From: Phytopseudomonas argentinensis
GTDB taxonomy: Bacteria > Pseudomonadota > Gammaproteobacteria > Pseudomonadales > Pseudomonadaceae
DNA: 64,000 nt
Direction: 5' to 3'
Assembly: GCF_900113905.1 (NCBI RefSeq)
Contig: NZ_FORC01000002.1
Span: 372,001 to 436,000 of the forward strand
Shown: in pieces, positions 1 to 7,600 of the stretch
Layout: each line of letters begins with the position of its first letter
Numbering within the stretch: position 1 is the stretch's first letter
Made by a program: the position numbers and the translations under genes
The notes under the pieces: generated by a model
Seen by the model: the letters and a program-made list of their open reading frames with translations, nothing else
Told to the model about the DNA's origin: nothing
Databases searched by the model: none

Positions 1-131
1 GCGCTGACGTAGGGTGCGGGCAATGGTGTGGAAGCATCTTCACGGGACTGGCCAAGCGGGTCGCTGGCCAGCAGGGCGACGATGGTTTCCAGGTCGGTGC
101 GTTGCGCTTTGCGAAAGGTCAGGGTCGGCAT
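1..131 (-). CDS. GNAT-family N-acetyltransferase, N-terminal part
   Basis: This gene runs off the left edge; only about the first 43 codons are visible, starting at the ATG whose complement is at 129-131. The visible N-terminus (MPTLTFRKAQRTDLETIVAL) has the TFRKA..D...I.AL pattern that opens many GNAT acetyltransferases, where the first strand and helix of the acetyl-CoA fold are built. It is transcribed away from the MarR gene, and the palindrome at 177-194 lies between the two. That arrangement suggests the MarR protein controls it. The substrate cannot be inferred, and the acetyl-CoA-binding motif lies outside the window. Confidence 0.6.
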   Translation of the reverse strand, partial: MPTLTFRKAQRTDLETIVALLASDPLGQSREDASTPLPAPYVS

Positions 132-176
132 GTTGGCGTCTCCAGGGCGGGCAAGGGATGTTCATTGCTGGAAAAC

Positions 177-194
177 TACATTAGCGCTAATGTA
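177..194. promoter_or_regulatory. Perfect 18-bp palindrome, candidate MarR operator
   Basis: TACATTAGCGCTAATGTA is a perfect inverted repeat in the gap between the divergent GNAT gene and the MarR-family gene. MarR dimers typically bind palindromes of this size and repress their own and the divergent gene. The assignment to this MarR protein is inference from position. An upstream ATG at 191 inside the palindrome is in frame with marR but lacks a ribosome-binding site. Confidence 0.65.
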
Positions 195-222
195 TTTGGC
201 AAAGGTGCTTTTGGAGCCGTCG

Positions 223-714
223 ATGACCGTGAAGATCGAACCCGGTCTGGGTGAGTTGCTGCGCTACGTGTCCGAGCTGGTGGAGCGGGGCGCCGAGCAG
301 CATTATCAGGACATGGGCCTCACCTACCGTGCGCGCTACACGCCGGTGCTGCGCGCCATCGAGGCCGGTGCGCAGACCATCACCGAGATCACCGCACGCA
401 CCCACCTGACTCAAGGGGCGATCAGTCAGACGGTAAGCCAGATGGAGACGGACGGCCTGATCACCCGCCAACGCGGCGCCGATGCGCGCAAGAGTGAGAT
501 CCACCTGGCGCCGGCCGGCGAACGGCTGATGCCCGAGCTGATCCGCCATTGGGCGGCGACCTTCCGCGCCATCGAACAGCTCGAACAGGACATCGGCCAT
601 CCACTGCGCCTGGTGCTGCAGAAAGCCGCCCAGGCGCTCCAGCATCAGGACTTCGCGCAGCGCCTGAGCGCCGCCAAACAACCACCCTCAGCAGGAGTAA
701 CCGGCAATGCATGA
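223..714 (+). CDS. MarR-family transcriptional regulator
   Basis: A 163-residue winged-helix regulator of the usual MarR length. Residues about 45-110 form the DNA-binding domain: ITEITARTHLTQGAISQTVS is a helix-turn-helix, and the wing carries RQRGADARKSEIHLAPAG, matching the classical MarR D.R...v.LT.aG signature. The ATG at 223 was chosen because it keeps the palindrome at 177-194 upstream; in-frame starts further upstream (from 28) would run through the palindrome and into the divergent gene. The stop overlaps the next gene by 8 bp, so regulator and PrpF-family isomerase are probably co-transcribed and translationally coupled. The ligand is unknown. Confidence 0.85.
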   Translation: MTVKIEPGLGELLRYVSELVERGAEQHYQDMGLTYRARYTPVLRAIEAGAQTITEITARTHLTQGAISQTVSQMETDGLITRQRGADARKSEIHLAPAGERLMPELIRHWAATFRAIEQLEQDIGHPLRLVLQKAAQALQHQDFAQRLSAAKQPPSAGVTGNA

Positions 715-1918
715 GCCCCTTTCGACAGGTATCCGCGTGGAAGGTGGCGTGGTCAACTTCCCGGTGCACTTCATGCGCGGCGGCACCTCCACCGGCCTGG
801 TGATCGACGAACGCTGTGCCCCTCAGGACATCGTTCTGCGCGAGGAACTGCTGCGTCACCTGATGGGCGTGCCGCTGCAAGGCGAGCTGCCCGGCAACCG
901 CCAGCTCACCGGCCTGGGCCGCGGCCCGGCGACCAGCAACAAGGTGTTCTTCGTCGAGCTGGAAAACGCCGAGGGCAAGCTGCGCCTGGTCAGCACCCTG
1001 GCGCAACTGGCCGCCAGCCACTCGACCATCGACTGGAGCGTGAACTGCGGCAACATGTCGTCGGCGCTGCCGCTGTGGGCGCTGGACGTGGGGCTGGCCG
1101 ACGGTGCGAGCGGTGATTTCGAGATCGACATCCGCAACACCAACACCGGGGTGATCTCCACCGGCCGGGTTCTGCGCGATGCCGACAACGCGCTGCGCAA
1201 GGTGGCGATTCCCGGCGTGCCGGGGCACTTCCCAGGCGTGGACCTGTTCCTGCATCACCCGGTCGGTGCCAAGACCGGTGCCTTGCTGCCGACCGGCAAT
1301 GCGCTCGACGAGATCCTCGGTCACCCGGTGTCCTGCGTGGATGTGGCGGTGCCCATGGTGATCATCGACGCGGAGTCCTTCGGCAAGACGGCGCGCGAGC
1401 CGCTCGCCGAACTGGAGGCCGATAGCGCCTTCATGCAAGCGCTGCGCGAGGTGTGGATCGAGGCGGGGCTGCGCATGGGCCTGAAGAAACGCAGCGGCGA
1501 GTTGATGAGCCGCGAGGACATCAGCCGCAGCGAAACCATCCCCAAAGTATGCATCATCGGCCCGGCTGCGGCCGGCGGAACGCTCTCGGTACGCTACTTC
1601 ACCCCGCAGACGCTGCACGCCTCGATGGCGGTGTCCGGTGGCTGCTGCCTGGCCGCCGCCACGCTGATACCGGGCACCGTCGCCGCCCGCCTGGCTGCCG
1701 CCACACCGCAAGTCGGCGAGCAGTTCGCCGAGTTCGCCGTGGCCATGGAAAACCCTGCCGGCACCCTCGATGCCACGGTGGTGGCCCGTGATGCCGGCGC
1801 CGGGCTGGAGGTCAGAACCGTGGCCTACCGGCGCAGCGCCCAGGTGCTGCAGCGCGGCCATGTGCCGCTGTATAACGCGTCGCAGCAACTGGCGGCAGCG
1901 CTGATGGCGTTGATGTAG
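707..1918 (+). CDS. PrpF/4-oxalomesaconate tautomerase-family isomerase
   Basis: A 403-residue protein of the PrpF family (DUF453, diaminopimelate-epimerase-like fold). The N-terminal FMRGGTSTGLVI and the segment SVNCGNMSSALPLWA are family signatures; the latter contains the Cys expected to act as proton donor/acceptor. Family members include PrpF (an aconitate isomerase working with AcnD in the methylcitrate cycle) and GalD (4-oxalomesaconate tautomerase of gallate breakdown). Neither prpC/acnD nor gal genes are beside it, so the substrate is open. A good ribosome-binding site (GCAGGAG, about 690-697) precedes the ATG, inside the 3' end of marR. Confidence 0.8.
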   Translation: MHEPLSTGIRVEGGVVNFPVHFMRGGTSTGLVIDERCAPQDIVLREELLRHLMGVPLQGELPGNRQLTGLGRGPATSNKVFFVELENAEGKLRLVSTLAQLAASHSTIDWSVNCGNMSSALPLWALDVGLADGASGDFEIDIRNTNTGVISTGRVLRDADNALRKVAIPGVPGHFPGVDLFLHHPVGAKTGALLPTGNALDEILGHPVSCVDVAVPMVIIDAESFGKTAREPLAELEADSAFMQALREVWIEAGLRMGLKKRSGELMSREDISRSETIPKVCIIGPAAAGGTLSVRYFTPQTLHASMAVSGGCCLAAATLIPGTVAARLAAATPQVGEQFAEFAVAMENPAGTLDATVVARDAGAGLEVRTVAYRRSAQVLQRGHVPLYNASQQLAAALMALM

Positions 1919-2016
1919 GGGCGCCGGAGCGAGACCCGGCGTCTGGTATTCAATAACGGGCGCCTCCGGTTTACGGCCGACCAAACTGTTGATCACAGCG
2001 GATTAGATAAACCTCC

Positions 2017-2496
2017 ATGGATATTCGACCAACGCAGCGAGCCGACTGGGCGCTCTTGAAGCAGACCCGCCTGGCTGCCCTGCGGGACATGCCGACGGCG
2101 TTCGCGGTGACCTACCAGACGGCAGTTGGCTACAGCGACCAGCAATGGCAGGAGCGGGCTGCGGGAACGGGCACGCAGTTCTGGCTGGCGCTGGAGGGCG
2201 ACAGGCCGGTCGGTATGATCGGGGCTGGCATCAACGGTGCTGGCCGTTACGAGCTGATCGGCATGTGGGTCGCACCGGATGCCCGGGGCTCGGCTGCGGC
2301 AGCCGGGTTGGTGGCGGCCGTGAAGGCCCGTGCCTCCGAGCGGGGGTTTGCGGCCGTGTTTCTCGAGGTCTCGCCGGACAACGGGCGCGCCGTGAGCTTC
2401 TACCGCAGGCAGGGTTTCGGGTTTCTGGACGAGTGGGAACCGCTGGACAGCCACCCGCACATCCTGCTGCAGACCATGTGCTGGCGTTGTGGCTGA
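2017..2496 (+). CDS. GNAT-family N-acetyltransferase
   Basis: A 159-residue GNAT enzyme. The N-terminus MDIRPTQRADWALLKQTRLAAL is the first strand and helix. Motif A is seen as LIGMWVAPDARGSAAAAGLV (about residues 80-100); the usual R/Q-x-x-G-x-A/G acetyl-CoA loop appears as RGSAAAAG. LEVSPDNGRAVSFYRRQGF is the typical C-terminal motif B with the Tyr that protonates the leaving CoA. The substrate is unknown. It is a single gene, followed by the terminator at 2517-2550. Confidence 0.85.
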   Translation: MDIRPTQRADWALLKQTRLAALRDMPTAFAVTYQTAVGYSDQQWQERAAGTGTQFWLALEGDRPVGMIGAGINGAGRYELIGMWVAPDARGSAAAAGLVAAVKARASERGFAAVFLEVSPDNGRAVSFYRRQGFGFLDEWEPLDSHPHILLQTMCWRCG

Positions 2497-2516
2497 GCGG
2501 CAGGCGATAACGAAAA

Positions 2517-2550
2517 CGAGGTACCTGGCGGGCAGGTACCTCGCGTTTTT
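2517..2550. terminator. Bidirectional intrinsic terminator
   Basis: An 11-bp perfect stem (CGAGGTACCTG / CAGGTACCTCG, 2517-2527 and 2533-2543) with a 5-nt loop, followed by a T run on the plus strand and preceded by an A run. It separates the GNAT gene from the convergent phosphate transporter gene and can serve both. Confidence 0.85.
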
Positions 2551-2553
2551 CGA

Positions 2554-4026
2554 TCAGCCGAAGATCAGCGTCGAGACGTAGAACAGGCCGGCGGCCAGGG
2601 CCATGGAGGTGGGCAGAGTGAGCACCCAGGCCAGCAGGATGTTGCTGATGGTGCTGCCCTGCAGGCCGCTGCGGTTGGCGACCATGGTGCCGGCGACGCC
2701 CGAGGACAGCACGTGGGTGGTCGACACCGGCAGGCTGTAGACGTTGGCCAGGCCGATGGCGCAGGCCGCGGTGATCTGCGCGCTCATGCCCTGGGCGTAG
2801 GTCATGCCCTGCTTGCCGATCTTCTCGCCGACGGTCTTCACCACGCGTTTCCAGCCGACCATGGTGCCGATGCCCAGGGCCAGGGCCACCGCGAGGATCA
2901 CCCAGAAAGGCGCGTACTCGGTGGTGGCGGTGAGGTCCTTGCGCAGCTTGTCGAGGTCGGCCTTGTCGCGGGCCGACAGCTCGGGCAGCTTGCCGACTTT
3001 CTTGGCCGAATCGTCGAGGCACAACAGGTAGCGACGGATATCGATACGCGCTTCCTCGCTGAGGGTGCGGTAGTCGGTCACGCCATCGAGGGTGCGCAAC
3101 AGGGCGCTGATGGTGGGTTCGGTGAGCTTGGGATCGCAACGGAACTGCCTGGGCAGCTCGGTGTTGGCGGACTTACCCAGGGCCAGGAACTCGTTCAGGG
3201 TCGGCGAGTTGCGCTGGTAGAACTCGCCCAGGTGAATGGCCGCGTCACGGGTGCGTTCGATCTGGTAGGTGGTGGTGTTGAGATCGAGCACGAACTTGGC
3301 CGGCACGATGCCGATCAGCACCAGCATGATCAGGCCGATGCCTTTCTGGCCGTCGTTGGAGCCGTGCACGAAGCTCACCGCCATGGCCGAGACGATCAGC
3401 ACCAGGCGGTTCCAGAATGGCGGCTTGTTCTTGCCCTTGGTTTCCTTGCGCAGCACCGGCGTGCTGTGCACCTTGGGGGTCGGCATCCAGTATTTGAGCG
3501 CCAGGAACAGCAGGGCGGCGACCACGAAACCGGCGATTGGCGAGAAGATCAGTGACAGGCCTATGTCCATCGCCTTCTGCCAGTTCACGCCATCGCCGAG
3601 GGGAATGTCGGTGAGCAGCGCGTTGGCCAGGCCCACGCCGAGGATCGAACCGATCAGGGTGTGCGAGCTGGAGGCCGGGATACCGAAATACCAGGTGCCC
3701 AGGTTCCAGGTGATGGCCGCCGCCAGCAGCGAGAACACCATGATCAGGCCGCGGCTGGTGTTGACGTTGATCAGCAGCTCCACCGGTAGCAGGTGGACGA
3801 TGGCATAGGCCACGCCCACGCCGCCGAGCAGCACGCCGAGGAAGTTGAAGATACCGGACATGATCACCGCCAGGTTTGGCGGCATGGCCTTGGTGTAGAT
3901 GACCGTGGCCACGGCGTTGGCCGTGTCGTGGAAACCGTTGATGAATTCGAAGGTAAGGACGAAGAGCAGGGCGAGTGCCAGGCTCAGCGCCAACCAGGCA
4001 TCAAGCCCGCTGAAGAGTTCGAACAT
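2554..4026 (-). CDS. pit: Low-affinity inorganic phosphate transporter, PiT family
   Basis: A 490-residue multi-spanning inner-membrane permease. The two family signatures are present: GFHDTANAVATVIY near residue 31 and VHGSNDGQKGIG in the second half. Proteins of this family import phosphate, often as a metal-phosphate complex, driven by the proton gradient. A large hydrophilic region (RDAAIHLGEFYQRN to LRKDLTATTEYA) separates the two halves, as in E. coli PitA (about 500 residues). The start MFELFSGLDAW at 4026 was preferred over upstream in-frame codons because it begins just before the first membrane segment. No phoU gene lies next to it. Confidence 0.9.
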   Translation of the reverse strand: MFELFSGLDAWLALSLALALLFVLTFEFINGFHDTANAVATVIYTKAMPPNLAVIMSGIFNFLGVLLGGVGVAYAIVHLLPVELLINVNTSRGLIMVFSLLAAAITWNLGTWYFGIPASSSHTLIGSILGVGLANALLTDIPLGDGVNWQKAMDIGLSLIFSPIAGFVVAALLFLALKYWMPTPKVHSTPVLRKETKGKNKPPFWNRLVLIVSAMAVSFVHGSNDGQKGIGLIMLVLIGIVPAKFVLDLNTTTYQIERTRDAAIHLGEFYQRNSPTLNEFLALGKSANTELPRQFRCDPKLTEPTISALLRTLDGVTDYRTLSEEARIDIRRYLLCLDDSAKKVGKLPELSARDKADLDKLRKDLTATTEYAPFWVILAVALALGIGTMVGWKRVVKTVGEKIGKQGMTYAQGMSAQITAACAIGLANVYSLPVSTTHVLSSGVAGTMVANRSGLQGSTISNILLAWVLTLPTSMALAAGLFYVSTLIFG

Positions 4027-4488
4027 GGAGGTTACGTCTGGCTCGTGGGAAGAGGTGGGTTGTTCCAGGCAACGCGTGGAGTTGTCGATCTTCGCGTTGA
4101 ATGGCAGCTGCCGGTTCGTCGAGCAATGCCGAGCAGCCTGCGTGACAGCTGGCAGCCGTGGAGGGAGCGCTGGAGCGGTGTGTGATGCCTGCCATGCTCT
4201 GTATCCGGTCGAATGCCAAGGCACGCCGCGGGGCATTGCCCAGCAGCGTGCGGTCGTGGCGGATGCTGGCGCCTGTCATGGGCGCGAGAACGGCCAAGGG
4301 CGGTGCCGGAGCAGCCGGTGACCGAGGTTTTCTCGTCGCCTGGGCAGGCGCGAATCGCGCCACCTGAAATATCCGGACGCGATTTACCCCGAAAATCGAT
4401 CCGGAAACAACTAGTGGCGCATAAAGAATCCGTATTTTTTGATCTGCGGCAGGGCTGGCTGCCTCGGCGTCGCAGCGTGGCGCAACGT
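4027..4488. other. Intergenic stretch with no supported gene
   Basis: About 460 bp lie between the start of the phosphate transporter gene and the end of the cytochrome b561 gene. Short open frames on both strands have no recognisable protein features. An A/T-rich patch around 4370-4442 is the only compositional change. I see no convincing Pho box, RNA gene or repeat. Confidence 0.5.
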
Positions 4489-5049
4489 CTAGATCATGCG
4501 TTTGAGCAGGTTGTCGCGGCGCAGGAAGTGGTGCCAGAGCACGGCGACGATATGCAGGCCGATCACGTAGTAGAACGCGGTGCCGACCGTGATGTGCAGG
4601 TCCTCGATGCGGTGCGCCAGGCGCGGGTTCAGCTCGAAGGGTGAGGGCAGCATGAGCCCGCCCAGGGGAATGCCGCCGCGTTCGAGAAACACCACCAGCA
4701 TGCCCATCAGCGGTTGCAGCAGCAGAAAGACGTACAAGGCGATATGGGTGACCTTGGAGGCCAGGCGGTTCAATGGATTGAGCGCCGGCGCGATTGCTGG
4801 CGTCGGGCTCGCGAAGCGCGCCAGCAGGCGCGGCAGCACCAGGGCGAATACCAGAATGCCGACCCAGAAGTGGCCCTGTACCACGAACAGGCGCGGGTCG
4901 CTGCCTTTCTCGAACCAGCCGCGGCTGGTGATCAGCACGTAGGCCAGCACCACCAGGGCGGCCATCAGCCAGTGCAGGCGACGGCTGGTGGCGCTGTAGC
5001 GGGGTGACGCCTGCGCATCATTGTTGGGGTGGGCGCCTGGGCTGCTCAT
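4489..5049 (-). CDS. Cytochrome b561-type di-heme membrane protein
   Basis: A 186-residue protein of the bacterial cytochrome b561 family, with four hydrophobic segments (about 27-45, 58-80, 97-118, 150-172). Candidate axial heme ligands are visible: the His in SRRLHWLMA, the His in VVQGHFWVG, the His in ASKVTHIALY and the His in VIGLHIVAVLWHHF. These proteins pass electrons between the quinone pool and periplasmic acceptors such as superoxide; the exact role here is unknown. The ribosome-binding site GAGAGG lies inside the 3' tail of the decayed kinase gene. Confidence 0.88.
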   Translation of the reverse strand: MSSPGAHPNNDAQASPRYSATSRRLHWLMAALVVLAYVLITSRGWFEKGSDPRLFVVQGHFWVGILVFALVLPRLLARFASPTPAIAPALNPLNRLASKVTHIALYVFLLLQPLMGMLVVFLERGGIPLGGLMLPSPFELNPRLAHRIEDLHITVGTAFYYVIGLHIVAVLWHHFLRRDNLLKRMI

Positions 5050-5366
5050 GGTGACCTCTCGGGATTACGGTTGGGAAAAAACAGGGTTCGTCGTGCGGTG
5101 CACGGGGCAGCAGCAAGGTGGCCAGCAGGCCGCCGTCCGGGTGATTGCTGAGGGTGATGCTACCGCCCAGATGGCTGGCGATCATTTCCACGATGGACAG
5201 GTTGAGGCCCGCATCCAAAGCGCCGTTCGCGTTGCAACAGTTGTTCGATCTGCGAGAGCAGCCGTTTGAGCGCCGCCTTCATCGCCACCAGAGACAGCGG
5301 CAGGTTGCGCCCGGCATACGGGCCAACAGGCTGCGCGAGGGCAAGGTTCCATTCGGTATCGATCAT
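5018..5366 (-). pseudogene. Remnant of a two-component sensor histidine kinase
   Basis: Two kinase pieces in different frames abut here. The upstream piece (read from 5366 leftwards) contains LSLVAMKAALKRLLSQIEQL followed by LQRERRF, which matches the linker just before the phospho-acceptor helix (normally RERRFTADAAHELRTP). It then jumps to DAGLNLSIVEMIASHLGGS and the following DGGLLATLLLPR, which correspond to the last ATP-binding motif and C-terminus of such kinases. The phospho-acceptor His, N box and first G box are missing, so about 150-200 codons were deleted with loss of frame near 5218. The sensor region is also gone. The tail overlaps the start of the b561 gene. Confidence 0.75.
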
Positions 5367-5435
5367 TGGCAGCGCTCCAGCGACTAGGCAGTGGAGACAC
5401 TATCGGGGGCGAACCTTAATGAAGTCTGAAGGCCA

Positions 5436-6056
5436 TCACGCCGGCAACGCGCGCATCCCTTCGAAGATCAGGCGCGTGCTGGCACGCACGTTGGCGGCGT
5501 GGGTCTGGCGGTCCAGCTGGTCGCTGGCGGTCAGGCGCAGCAGCTGCAGGTGGGAGTAGTCGTTGAGCAGGAAACCGGCGAGTTCCACGTCCAGGTCGGC
5601 GCGCAGCTTGCCGGCCTCCTGCAGTTCGCGCAGCACGTTGGCGATTTCGCCCTGCAGGCCGCGGTTCATCTGGCGGTAGGCCTCGGGCAGGCCGCTGCCG
5701 CCGCCCACCAGTACCAGGGGCAGCAGCTCGCGCCAGAGCGCGGCGGGTAGCACCTCCAGGGCATAGCTGACCAGCAGGTGTTCCAGATGGCAGAGCGCGT
5801 CGACAGGGTCGTCGAAATCGCGGATGCGCTTGCGCACATCGACCAGGGCGCGGTGATCGGACTCCTTGATCATCTCCAGAATGATCTCGTGCTTGCTGCC
5901 GAAATACTTGAACACCGTGGGGGCCGAGACGCCGGCATCCCGGGCGATCTGCTCGACCGTGGTCTCGCGAAAGCCCTGGCGCTGGAACAGTTTCACGGCC
6001 GCTGCCGAGATGGCCGCGCGGCGTAATTGCTTCTGACGTTCGCGTAATCCGCTCAC
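5436..6056 (-). CDS. TetR/AcrR-family transcriptional repressor
   Basis: A 206-residue regulator. The N-terminal helix-turn-helix is typical: RRAAISAAAVKLFQRQGFRE then TTVEQIARDAGVSAPTVFKY with FGSKHEIILEMI (about residues 12-60). The C-terminal ligand domain (TetR_C) is of average length and has no recognisable specificity. It is transcribed divergently from the serine hydrolase cluster, and the paired repeats at 6109-6160 lie in the shared gap. It therefore probably represses that cluster until a substrate-related ligand is present; that link is inference. Confidence 0.9.
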   Translation of the reverse strand: MSGLRERQKQLRRAAISAAAVKLFQRQGFRETTVEQIARDAGVSAPTVFKYFGSKHEIILEMIKESDHRALVDVRKRIRDFDDPVDALCHLEHLLVSYALEVLPAALWRELLPLVLVGGGSGLPEAYRQMNRGLQGEIANVLRELQEAGKLRADLDVELAGFLLNDYSHLQLLRLTASDQLDRQTHAANVRASTRLIFEGMRALPA

Positions 6057-6108
6057 CGGCGCTCCTGGGTATTTGGGGGTGCGGCAATGATAGCGGGCTA
6101 TCTTTTAT

Positions 6109-6160
6109 CGGGAAAATATTTTATTGACTAAAGAAATTAATAGGATTAATTATTTTCCCG
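6109..6160 (+). promoter_or_regulatory. Promoter of the hydrolase cluster with flanking inverted repeats
   Basis: Arms CGGGAAAATA (6109-6118) and TATTTTCCCG (6151-6160) are a perfect 10-bp inverted repeat, spaced by 32 bp. Between them lie TTGACT (6124-6129), a good -35 box, and an AT-rich -10 region near 6147-6152. There is also a smaller repeat ATTAAT-AGG-ATTAAT (6136-6150). Repeats placed on and around the promoter elements fit a TetR-type operator. The promoter position also rules out the upstream TTG start for the hydrolase gene. Confidence 0.6.
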
Positions 6161-6198
6161 TACCTGCCGTACGCAGGGCCATTTCCAGGATGAGTCAG

Positions 6199-7461
6199 AT
6201 GAACCAGATTCTCGACCGCTCCCTGGTTTCCCGTCATACGGAAGTCAGCGAGATGTACGACCAAAAACAACAAGAGCCCGTACTGATGCAGGGCTTCCCT
6301 GCCGAGCCGGAAAAGCGCGTGACCTGGGCCAACTGGATGTCGCCGCCGTTCAATCGCTGGGGCTTTCGCAACCTGGCGCGCCTGCGCCCGACCATCGATG
6401 TCGCCGCCGGTGCGCGGCCGAGCTCGGTGCTCGCCCATGCCCCGGTAGAGCTAGAGAGTCTGAGTTTCAAGAGCACCTGCGGGCGCACCGTCAGCGTGCT
6501 CGACAACCTGCGGGCCAGCAAGACCGATGGCTTTTTGGTGCTGCACAAGGGCCGTGTGGTGTACGAGAACTACTTCAACGGCCAGGTTGCCAGTGACCGC
6601 CACATCATGTTCTCGGTTACCAAATCGCTGATCGGCGTGCTCGGTGAGCAACTGATCCACGACGGTGTGCTCGATCCCGGGGCGCAAACCCAGCGCTACG
6701 TGCCGGAACTGGCCGGCAGCGCCTTTGGCGACGCGACCGTGCGCCAGCTGTTCGACATGGCCGTTGGCGTTCACTACAGCGAAATCTACGACGACCCGAG
6801 TTCGGAAAGCTCCCAGTACGGCTACGCCTGTGGATTCAAGCCGGCGCTGCCCGAATATGCCCAGTACGAGTCGCTGTATCAGTACCTGCCGTCGTTGCGT
6901 AAGCGCTGCGAGCATGGCGGCCTGTTCCACTATGTGACCGCCACCACCGAAGTGCTGGCCTGGGTGATGGAGCGTGCCAGCGGTGTGGCCTGCGCCGAGC
7001 AACTGCAAGGGGTATGGCAGCAACTGGGTTGCGAGCGCGACGCTTATTTCATGGCCGACCCCTGGGGCCGCAGCGTCGCCGGTGCCGGCTTCAATGCCAC
7101 CCTGCGTGACATGGGCCGCTTTGGCCTGATGCTCGGCAACGGCGGCAAGGTCGACGGCCGCCAGGTCATCGACAAGGCGGTGATCGAGGCGATTGCCAAG
7201 GGCTCGGACCCAGCCATCTACGGCGTGCACAAGGATTTCTCCGAGTGGACCCCGGGCGCTTCCTACCGCAGCCAGTGGTACGTCTTCAACGACCACAGTC
7301 CAGCCATCATGGCCGCCGGCATCCATGGTCAGTACCTGTTCGTCGACTTCGACTCCGAGGTGGTGATCGTCAAGCAGTCGTCGCTGCCCGATGCGGTCAC
7401 TGAGCTGGATATCGACACCGTGCAAATGCTCAGGACCGTCACCGCCCATCTGCGCGGCTGA
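6199..7461 (+). CDS. Serine hydrolase of the beta-lactamase class C / 6-aminohexanoate-dimer hydrolase type
   Basis: A 420-residue penicillin-recognising-fold hydrolase. The catalytic Ser-x-x-Lys is FSVTKSLIG (S139-V-T-K142). The second-motif Tyr is likely in GLFHYVTATTEVLAWVMER, and the end has the family HGQYLFVDFDSEVVIV strand. Such enzymes cleave esters or small amides (6-aminohexanoate oligomers, drug esters). There is no signal peptide, so it probably acts in the cytoplasm on an imported substrate. ATG 6199 is preferred because AGGA lies 8 nt upstream; ATG 6190 is the alternative. It is the first gene of a cluster with an outer-membrane channel, a DUF3237 protein and an MFS carrier. Confidence 0.85.
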   Translation: MNQILDRSLVSRHTEVSEMYDQKQQEPVLMQGFPAEPEKRVTWANWMSPPFNRWGFRNLARLRPTIDVAAGARPSSVLAHAPVELESLSFKSTCGRTVSVLDNLRASKTDGFLVLHKGRVVYENYFNGQVASDRHIMFSVTKSLIGVLGEQLIHDGVLDPGAQTQRYVPELAGSAFGDATVRQLFDMAVGVHYSEIYDDPSSESSQYGYACGFKPALPEYAQYESLYQYLPSLRKRCEHGGLFHYVTATTEVLAWVMERASGVACAEQLQGVWQQLGCERDAYFMADPWGRSVAGAGFNATLRDMGRFGLMLGNGGKVDGRQVIDKAVIEAIAKGSDPAIYGVHKDFSEWTPGASYRSQWYVFNDHSPAIMAAGIHGQYLFVDFDSEVVIVKQSSLPDAVTELDIDTVQMLRTVTAHLRG

Positions 7462-7537
7462 TTCAACGCTGATTTTTCGACCAACAAGATCCAAGAGCGC
7501 GGGTTCGCCAGCGCTCATGCCTGCTGCGTCAGGCAAT

Positions 7538-7586
7538 CGGTGGCCGATTTGGCCACCGCTCACTGCCCTGTAATACAAAAAAAATA
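7538..7586 (+). promoter_or_regulatory. Leader of the porin gene: hairpin and A-rich Hfq/Crc-type motif
   Basis: The 139-bp gap before the porin gene holds a perfect 8-bp stem (CGGTGGCC / GGCCACCG, 7538-7558). It is followed by an A8 run (7577-7584) immediately upstream of the AGGAG ribosome-binding site. The run fits the AANAANAA pattern that Hfq with Crc binds to block translation of catabolic genes in pseudomonads. Function here is inferred from sequence and position only. Confidence 0.45.
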
Positions 7587-7600
7587 CACAGGAGCTTCAT

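Noticed and set aside
28..222. Upstream extension of the MarR gene from position 28
   Set aside because: It would run through the divergent GNAT gene and the operator palindrome and adds a sequence with no MarR features.
461..1996. A 511-codon minus-strand frame opposite marR and the PrpF-family gene
   Set aside because: The plus strand carries two recognisable families; the minus frame shows none.
4137..4285. Possible Pho boxes (CTGTCA-like half sites) upstream of the phosphate transporter gene
   Set aside because: Half sites are spaced 7 bp rather than 11 bp and are not tandem.
6124..6198. TTG start of the serine hydrolase at 6124
   Set aside because: The codon lies in the -35 element of the promoter; ATG 6199 has a ribosome-binding site.
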